DNA of 64,000 nt from Aspidiotus rigidus (taxonomy: Eukaryota; Arthropoda; Insecta; Hemiptera; Diaspididae). The notes beneath the pieces were generated by a model. That model had not been told where the DNA came from. It was given only the letters and a program-made list of their open reading frames with translations, and searched no databases. Every line of letters starts with the position of its first letter. Position 1 is the first letter of the stretch. The stretch covers positions 1,550,001 through 1,614,000 of the forward strand of contig JAVHKY010000024.1 of assembly GCA_035079385.1 (NCBI GenBank), in the 5' to 3' direction. This document shows, piece by piece, positions 57,701 to 64,000 of the stretch. Position numbers and translations under genes: made by a program.

Positions 57701-60341
57701 ACACAAAATGCACCCCTCTTCAATGTATGACATGACGAGTGACATTCGTCCTTTACAACGGGTTCTTTTTCCGTAGATGAAAGGACGTAAGACAAGAGAA
57801 TGAGCACATCTGCAAAGAAAAATCGAAAGTTGGTGTCCAAATGTATGAAACTCTTCAGAAGTTCTATTCGAAGAAAGACTTTAAAGTTGTGAGTTATGCA
57901 TAGGGAGAAAGTCACGCGAAAGACTGCGTCACAGTTAGGACCATTCGCAATCTAGAAGCTCAGAAACAAAAACGATTAAGGAAAAGTGCTTTATCGTCAA
58001 ATTTTTTTCCTCCAATTTTGTTGGTTTCTATGAATGAGAGAATAATTAATTTTCCCCAAGCTCAAAAGGGTGGTTTGCGCGTGAAAATAAAATAAAATAA
58101 TAAATGATTTAGAGATACCGTCTAAGCGTCGCCATTCGCAAATGAAATTTATTTCAATCAGCTCTGATGCGGATCATGAAAAAAGTCTCCCCAGAGAAGA
58201 TAACCAGGAGTATAAAAAGAGTTCATCGTCCACCAGAATAAGATTATAGAAATATCCTGAGATACCGAATTTTCGGATATATTTGGTAATACATTTACGA
58301 AAGAAGATTGTATCGATTAGAGTGACCAGACAGCATCAGTAAGGCAGTCAAGAAACAAATAAAGCACAAAAACATAATTCCCCAACCCCCTCTCTTCGGA
58401 AGAATCGCTTTATCATCATTCTGTCTTACATTAGAATAAATTTCTACTCTAGAGCATCAAATGTTCGAAATCCTTGAAGCCCAGTCATAAAATGATGGAT
58501 TTTGTGACCACAAATGACATCCCCCAAGTTTCACATGGTACGGTAGGTAAGAATTTTATCTTGGAAGCATTAAGCATGAATTCCTGATCGTCTAATTAAT
58601 AAATATAATTACCTCGTAGAATAACCAAGTTGAAAAAATAACTTGCAAGAAATTGTAAATAATTAATGTTCTTCTTAAGACAAAAGGTTTTCTGTCTTCC
58701 ATAAATTTCGGACCGATAACTTTAACCAATAGGACGTAAGTTGCACAAATGCACATTGTCGGGAATGGTCCACTCATTAGGAACCAGTCTTTCACTCTGG
58801 GATCTGTGAAAATACGAAAAAGCAGTCGAATAATTAGAAAAAATGTACAAATTATCGCCATTTTAGTGAACAAAATATCGGAGGAGCTCGGACTTCTTAT
58901 TTAGGAGACGAAAATTGTGAATAAATTTACAATTTGATCGAATGTTATTGGAAAAAAAAAAAAAAAAAAAAAAAGTAAAGTCGATCAAAGTTGAAAGGCA
59001 CAAAGATGAACCACGTGATAGAACGAGACAAGATTATGACTTCTGTGAACGTACAAGTATATCTGGAGGTATTTTAATTTCATTTTTTTTTTATATTAGG
59101 CTATCTATCTATCAATGATGTAATCATTTAATGCGATAGAGGTGTCGTAATTTGTCGAACGTTTAGCTACCTCTCTCTACACATTCGTACGTGTTAATAT
59201 ACTACATATACACAATGGAAATGCAATATGGACAACGCGTTATTTGTTTATTTTTTTATTCTTTAGCATACGTCTAATAATGTCAAGTGTTTACAGTTAC
59301 CTATGACTGAAAAAAAAGATGGAATAGAAAAAAGAGAACAGAAAAAGAAAATACACTCATGTCAGCAATGTGGTTCAACGTTTCTCGATCGAATACAAAT
59401 GACATACCAATAAAAATATTATACCTAATTTGAATTGTATCCGCGAAAAACATATTTTCTCGTTTTCGTGATTGTCGTAATTTTCACCGAATTCTTAATC
59501 ATCCGTCTATATCGGAATATTTTACTTGTATAAAATATTTTAAATTTCACCCTAAAAGATTTACTGATAAATTTTACGTCTTGTAAATGCCATTGTAATG
59601 AGTTATCTCATTTCACCCGCTCAAGATCATAAAATTGTCGTTTGAACCGTATTCCAATATAATAAAGAGAAAAAATAAGTCTGTAGGTACCGACGTTGTT
59701 TCTTTTTTCCTCATTTAATTTTTCCTATCAAGAAATTTTAAAACTCATATCGTTGATCTATGACTACATAAAAGGAAAATAATATAAACGCATAAATCTT
59801 CATTTTTTCCCCCGAATTTTAATTCGTGATTCTTCGGTGAAATCAAACATGTAAGTCAATTAAGTACTATTTATCTTTTGTAGAAATCGATGCCAAAATT
59901 TTTCAAAATGTCCTGGGTAGGTGATCTTGTCGTTTAATATGCGTAGAAAATGAGCTAGTCTTTTATGAAAACTTATATATTCCATAGATAAAGAAATATA
60001 GGAAAAATTAGTCTATGATTTCCCAACTGAGGTCAGTGGCGGATGCTGTGGTATTCATGTTTCAATTGAAACAAGTTACAAAAAAATGTGCTCAAATATT
60101 TTAATTCTGAAGACTTGATACTTTTCACAATTTTTCAATACCAAAATTGTTTCTATCAAGGACCTAAAGACCTTTTTTTTTTTTTTTTTTGTGAGTCCGA
60201 GCTACATCACATTTGCTAATCAGCGATTTTAGTTGGTACCGGTATCCTTGAACTTCTTAGTTCTTGAAACCTGAATGAATACTCACCACTGTAGTCGTCC
60301 ATCAGTGTCCTGTAGCCTTCAGCTATCCTTTGGAACACCAT
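51427..60341 (-). CDS. Very-long-chain fatty acid elongase (ELOVL family), 8 coding exons
   Basis: The coding exons join 60287-60341, 58613-58803, 54745-54825, 53487-53543, 53299-53404, 52764-52900, 52533-52688 and 51427-51702. They total 1,059 nt, giving 352 residues plus a TAA stop, and every junction is GT-AG and in frame. Hallmark ELO motifs are visible: KFTEFFDT at residues 121-128, the HxxHH box LHVIHH at 143-148, [12 protein letters not shown] at 174-185, and TxxQxxQ at 205-211. Hydrophobic stretches fit the usual seven-helix ER membrane protein. Members of the family condense malonyl-CoA with a long-chain acyl-CoA, the first step of each elongation cycle. The tail after about residue 265 is Ser/Asp/Lys-rich and probably disordered. 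It ends in NKK, not a canonical KKxx retrieval signal. The ATG is the first in the exon and fits the usual short N-terminus. The sequence looks like the ELOVL1/7-like insect group, but the exact orthologue cannot be assigned by eye. Confidence 0.95.
51765..52070 (+). repeat. Dispersed repeat family R, copy 2, in ELOVL intron 7
   Basis: It runs AGCGGGGAACCCGCTATCCC, TGTTGGGGGTACTTCC, TGACGTCACGGAGAGG and GCTATATATGATAAGAGCGG. A second TATATGATAGGAGGGGGACT follows, then GTTCAAGTTGTCACGTCATG and GACTTGGAAAAACTTCAGGC. The blocks match copy 1 in order but on the opposite strand of the window. Compared with copy 1 the ATATATGATA block is duplicated and there is an extra GC-rich stretch at the far end. 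Confidence 0.88.
52533..52688 (-). CDS. ELOVL coding exon 7
   Basis: This exon encodes residues 210-261 and holds the last membrane helices, including [20 protein letters not shown]. The exon 6/7 junction splits the TxxQxxQ motif. The donor is GTAAGT. Confidence 0.93.
52764..52900 (-). CDS. ELOVL coding exon 6
   Basis: This exon encodes residues 164-209, starting [20 protein letters not shown] and ending in KKYLTALQM. It begins by completing the split Gly codon. The acceptor is TAG at 52901-52903 and the donor is GTGAGT. Confidence 0.95.
53299..53404 (-). CDS. ELOVL coding exon 5 (HxxHH box)
   Basis: This exon encodes residues 129-163 plus one base. It contains [20 protein letters not shown], whose HxxHH histidines (144, 147, 148) are the catalytic hallmark. 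The acceptor follows a pyrimidine tract at 53405-53421 and the donor is GTAGAT. Confidence 0.95.
53487..53543 (-). CDS. ELOVL coding exon 4
   Basis: This 57-nt exon encodes residues 110-128, [19 protein letters not shown], and holds the KxxExxDT motif. The acceptor is CAG and the donor is GTAAGA. Introns 3 and 4 are 1,201 and 82 bp. Confidence 0.93.
54745..54825 (-). CDS. ELOVL coding exon 3
   Basis: This exon encodes residues 83-109, the extracytoplasmic loop with [19 protein letters not shown]. The CxPVDYS pattern is strongly conserved in insect ELOVLs. The acceptor is CAG at 54826-54828 and the donor is GTAAGT. Confidence 0.93.
54970..56190 (+). mobile_element. I/jockey-like LINE, copy D, antisense in ELOVL intron 2
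   Basis: It begins [20 protein letters not shown], then [13 protein letters not shown] near 55,070, the RT thumb region. Next is [17 protein letters not shown] (about 55,290-55,340). RNase H remnants surround SWTDPNQ (55,490) and [20 protein letters not shown] near 55,760-55,820. The C-terminal [22 protein letters not shown] block lies near 55,990. The longest frame, 255 codons, is intact by chance across several shifts. The RT catalytic core is missing. Confidence 0.82.
56940..57370. promoter_or_regulatory. CpG-rich block in ELOVL intron 2
   Basis: Within AT-rich intron sequence this stretch has many CpG dinucleotides, with phrases such as GCGAACCGGTTTCGCG and TTAATGCGCGCCACGG, and no coding frame. 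Slow loss of CpG suggests lack of germline methylation or constraint, so an enhancer or alternative promoter is possible. Confidence 0.3.
58613..58803 (-). CDS. ELOVL coding exon 2
   Basis: This exon encodes residues 19-82, from [15 protein letters not shown] through the first two membrane segments to STWLFYE. It contains [11 protein letters not shown] and the [13 protein letters not shown] segment typical of the family. The acceptor is CAG at 58804-58806 and the donor is GTAATT. The exon ends in phase 0. Confidence 0.93.
58804..60286 (-). other. ELOVL intron 1
   Basis: This AT-rich intron has a run of about 24 A near 58,952 and a T run near 60,175. No coding or repeat family was recognised in it. 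Confidence 0.8.
60287..60341 (-). CDS. ELOVL coding exon 1
   Basis: This exon encodes residues 1-18, starting [18 protein letters not shown], plus one base of codon 19. The donor is GTGAGT at 60281-60286. The DDYS-D-PRVKDW junction with exon 2 is the usual ELOVL N-terminal arrangement. Confidence 0.9.
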
Positions 60342-60377
60342 TTTGATTTTTAAATCTTTCAACGAGTGCGTTACTTT
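60342..60377 (-). other. ELOVL 5' UTR part of the first coding exon (probable)
   Basis: On the minus strand a CAG acceptor at 60378-60380, preceded by a T-rich tract, lies 36 nt upstream of the ATG. Transcription therefore probably starts in a non-coding exon further upstream, above 60.4 kb. That exon was not located. Confidence 0.4.
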
Positions 60378-62158
60378 CTGCGAACAGTAAAACAATATAC
60401 TAAATAATATCTAATTTGAATAATTTCATTGTGTAGCCTATTTGTAAAGTATTATATATCTAGATCAGAATTTATTTAGGAAATAAACGTATCTTGAATT
60501 CACTTTAATGTTGAAGTGCGTATATTAGTGAATTATGAGTTGAACAACGAAAAAATATCGTAACCTTGACCTAGGTCATCACATAAAATCCTCCGCGATC
60601 CGCGCGCTTTTTTTTTTATTGAGATCTAATCATTACGTAAAGATGACCGAGTGAGCGTGCCCGATGAATTTTCGAACTCTCATTTAGTGACATTTTTTAC
60701 TCGTTAAATTCTCTCTCCTATCGTCGTGCGTCAGTATCAGGTCATTAACGACATTACGAAATCTCTTCTTTCGAACCAGTTATGAGCGAGTCAAAAGATA
60801 GAGACTTGATACGAAATTTTTCATTCTACCGTAGAATGATCTGTCAGTGTTTGCAAAGGTGCACACATACGAATAAAATTGTATAGTAGGTATATAAAAT
60901 TTGAAGTCATTCAACCGTTAAAGGCTCGTTCAAGAACTTCGGATAATTAAAATATTACGATAATGACGCAATTATGTTTCATCGAACCGACGAATGTTCT
61001 TTAAGAATTTTTGGTGACCTTGTAAGCACAAAATACGCGTTGATACTACGTTGAAAAAAGAGAAAAGATTATTAGGTGTCACGTTTTATCACGTGTAGGT
61101 ATATATATTCGTCAAAATTATTTTATATTCTTTCGAGACGTTCCAGCGAAAATATAAGAAAATATGAAATCCTACACTTGCATCAGTTCCTTGACATTGG
61201 AAGATGAAGTCCAGGAGGTCGTAGAAATTACGTGTTTAAAAATATGGAATTTGGTAAGATTATGGCCTTGCAGCTTTGTCTCTTTTTTTTCGTCTTCTTC
61301 GTCATATCTCCAATTTTCAAAGAGAATCAACTCGATCACCTTAATTACATTCTATGACTTCCGTTTATTTCGTCAACATCAACATCAGCTAGTCATGAAT
61401 TCTCATTGTGATTCGAGTAAAATCAATAGATTTTTTTCCATTTGAGAATTCGATTTATGATTATCATTGTCTTCAAATATTGCAAAAAAAAATTTTGATT
61501 TAACAATGCTGAGGAAAATCAACGATCTCACCGTAATAATTGCGATAAGTCGTTGAATAAGACAGCCGAGTCGCGAGTCAGTTTGTGAGAAAGGGAAAGA
61601 GGGGAAAGTAAGTCGAGCGTGTTAATTTTGCTGAAGAGTCTTCTCTTTTTGTGTTTTCCTTTTTTCTATTGTAGATCAGATTAACTAGGTAATTATTGAT
61701 AAAATTCTAGCACTAGGTATTTGCCAACTGCAACTTCTCAATTAATCAAATAAGGAAGAAGAGGGAGATCTTTTTTCTAAAACTCATTTCTTTGGTTACT
61801 GTAAGGCCAAAAGGTGAAGTAATGGACTAGGACGAAACTGTCGACCAGCCACAACATCGAGTTGCCTCTTGAATCTTGATCGACTAGTCAATATTAACGA
61901 ACGACCGGCCAAAAGAGAGTGGACGGATATCGCGGCTGTGAGTGAATCGAAATAATTGTGAGTCTACAACACAGGTCTGCAATGAAAATGCTCTTGCTAA
62001 GCTCATGAAAATAATGGGGAAGCACGTTTTTGAACAGTCAACGCTCAACAAATTACGCTGTTGACACTTTGTACGTCGATCTTCTTTACCATCAATATTC
62101 TTTGGCCGGCCGAACATTTGGCAAGTCGATCTTTCTTACGGTCGACTGTACATACTTG

Positions 62159-62293
62159 GTTCACGTTAAGAAAGGAGAGAAAGTAGTTCAAAGTACATAC
62201 TTCGAGAACGAAACGGTAGAATAAAGTTACCTGGGGCGTTCTGTTCTTGAGGTACGTACTTGGTACTACTTTCTATGCTTTCTTAACGTGAAC
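62159..62293. repeat. Hairpin with 51-bp arms
   Basis: 62,159-62,209 and 62,243-62,293 are inverted copies with 44 of 51 positions identical. Both begin GTTCACGTTAAGAAAG and end GAAC at the loop side. The loop is 33 nt. The fold resembles a miRNA-like or foldback-element hairpin. No target duplication was found. Confidence 0.7.
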
Positions 62294-62839
62294 AGACTTC
62301 TCTATCGTTTGGCCGGTCGACGACTTGGGTTGTTGATCCAATGGCCTAGAGCCGAAGCGATATTAATCGAGGTGATCCGCTTCAGTTAATTTGGGATGTG
62401 CAAGAACAAGACTGCAGAACAAGTGAACAACAACAACAACAAAGCTTTAAGGACATTATTTAAAAAAAAAATATGTGATGCTATTGGTGATTCGGCTGAT
62501 TCCCATCTAATTTGTAGAATGTGTGTTTGTGGATATCTTTTACGGGCTGTTAAGGAGCCAAATCTCCTCATTTTTTCATTTTTCTCCCAGGTATATACTT
62601 ACCGCCATCTTGGACCATCTAGACCGCCATAGTTTAAATACCTCTTACAATCTTTCCCCGCTGCAGCACGGCGCAACGCTAGCGCTCCCCGGTTCATTAT
62701 TGTTTGCTAACAACTTGCATCTAGTTATACAACCTCGCACTAGTCAACTGTATGACTAACTGTCTACTACTAATTACCACTTACAACTCACTACAACTGC
62801 AAATTAATAATTTTGATCAATTAATTTATTCAGTAATGA

Positions 62840-62909
62840 GGTTTGTTGGTCCTATGGTAGGATCCTTGCCTCAGGAGGTAGGGGCCTGGGTTTGATTCCC
62901 GGACAAACC
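62840..62909 (+). tRNA. tRNA-like gene or pseudogene (anticodon position CAG)
   Basis: The 70 nt fit a class I tRNA layout. The acceptor GGTTTGT pairs with ACAAACC. The D arm pairs GTCC with GGAT, and the T arm is CTGGG-TTTGATT-CCCGG. GGTTTGATTCC is a good B box, and TTTTT at 62,925-62,929 could end Pol III transcription. The anticodon stem has two mismatches (CTTGC/GGTAG). Position 34-36 reads CAG, yet leucine tRNAs need a long variable arm that is absent here. It looks like a decayed Gly- or Glu-type tRNA or a SINE head. Confidence 0.5.
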
Positions 62910-64000
62910 CGTAGGTAACGTTTCTTTTTGCCAAATTCTTGTTAGCAAAGGAAATGATAAGTAACAAAATTTTTAGATGAGTACATATTTGAATTCTGTT
63001 TCAGGAGGTGACCAAAGCAAGATGTATTGAGACAGAAACCAGCAATAAAGAAATACCCATTCAACAGCATTGTTGTGGATATAAGATATCCCTTATCAGA
63101 GTTGCGCCTTAATGAAATTGTCATAATAGGTACTATTCTTGATTAGAACAAACTCCATTATCTTCAATCTGTCTTATATCTTCTTGAATGAATTAGTCAC
63201 TAGAATGAATGGAATCAGTTATATGCGGACATCAGTTTTCAGTTTAGGTACCTACTTGTTGGGTACCCTAAAATCAATGATCATCATAGAAGGGCACGGT
63301 TACTCATCAAAGATCGAGTGTTCTTGTGAAACCAGCGGTAATTGTGGTAGGTATTGTTGCTGAACAAAAACATAATTATCTGGAACACGTGAATCAAGAC
63401 ACCTAAGTTATATTGGGTATTATTCCAGATAGCTGAATTCGATTGATGCTGATGTGGAAAACTTTAATATTGTCGGATTTTGCCTGTATTGGTAAGGACC
63501 TAAAAAATTGAATCTCTAATATTTCACATCAAATTCTTAATCAAAATATGTAGCTTCAACTTTTTACTCATACCTAACTAGGTCACCTAGATACCGTAAG
63601 GCGTGATGATAATATATACTCGTATGATGCTTATTAGTATACGTCAATGAATAACACTTGAGCGGCCATAGAAAACGAGAAGGTATTACTTCATTGTGCT
63701 GAGTAGAAGTTTGAAGAGTCTTCACATCATGGATGATACTTGTGGACTACAATAGAGTTACACACTCGCAAATCGTTTCATAATGTATAGGTAGGGAAAT
63801 TCACCCTTCACATAAACTCAATGTACGGTATGATATTCTATAACTTCCTTGTTGACAATTTTCTTTGACGTTTCATCCAGTGGGTTGCTCAATTAACAAG
63901 TCTGACAAATTTCATTATATTAACTTCTGCTTGAGTTAATTTTTGAAAGACTCTTTAGTAGGCCCTTGAACATCCGTAGTTACCAATCTGGCGATCAAAA

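Larger units (their letters stand above)
54826..58612 (-). other. ELOVL intron 2
   Basis: This is the largest intron, 3.8 kb. It contains LINE copy D in antisense (54.97-56.19 kb), a 22-base A run near 56,728, a CpG-rich block at about 56.94-57.37 kb, and otherwise plain AT-rich sequence. Confidence 0.85.
60378..64000. other. ELOVL upstream region, no further protein gene recognised
   Basis: The upstream ELOVL exon(s) and promoter should lie in or beyond this stretch but cannot be pinpointed. Visible structures are a foldback hairpin at 62.2 kb, three GGCCGG-type palindromes at 61.9-62.3 kb, an (AAC)n tract at 62,426 and a tRNA-like sequence at 62.8 kb. Confidence 0.45.

Noticed and set aside
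62840..62909. Functional tRNA-Leu(CAG)
   Set aside because: Leucine tRNAs have a long variable arm. Here it is 4 nt and the anticodon stem has two mismatches.
1..64000. CRISPR arrays, operons, prokaryotic signals
   Set aside because: No regularly spaced repeats with unique spacers and no tightly packed gene runs. Introns and TE types show a eukaryotic nuclear locus.

Overview
This window is animal nuclear DNA, almost certainly insect. It is AT-rich, and introns break up the only host gene I can recognise. There are no operons or ribosome-binding sites. The spacers carry decayed Penelope-like, I/jockey-like, R1-like, hAT and Mutator-like elements. The TE mix and base composition would suit a hemipteran such as an aphid or scale relative, but that placement is inference.

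The one host gene is on the minus strand, from 60,341 down to 51,427. It encodes a very-long-chain fatty acid elongase (ELOVL family) in eight coding exons. All splice sites are GT-AG, the frames join exactly, and the predicted protein is 352 residues. It carries the four hallmark ELO motifs. Intron 2 holds an antisense LINE fragment and a CpG-rich block. Intron 7 holds a copy of a dispersed repeat.

The rest is mobile-element wreckage and unassigned spacer. (1) 2.9-5.8 kb: two Penelope-like elements head to tail on the minus strand. (2) 7.7-9.1 kb: a TA-flanked foldback element, then an extremely AT-rich block that may be a mitochondrial insertion. (3) 15.9-20.3 kb: a hAT-type repeat, a tRNA-like stub inside an inverted repeat, and an I/jockey-like LINE joined to a hAT-like transposase remnant. 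(4) 22.6-28.3 kb: a hAT element with a perfect 8-bp target duplication beside R1-like LINE pieces, one of them split by a MITE. (5) 29.6-34.6, 37.4-38.0, 45.4-46.1 and 55.0-56.2 kb: five more I/jockey-like fragments, one with a nested MITE. (6) 41.2-45.3 kb: a short hAT element abutting a Mutator-like element whose long terminal inverted repeats contain tandem repeats.

No complete, intact mobile element was found, and no clearly new system. The best leads are the tandem-repeat-bearing Mutator ends, the head-to-tail Penelope pair, the AT-rich block, a 51-bp-arm hairpin at 62.2 kb and a tRNA-like gene at 62.8 kb.
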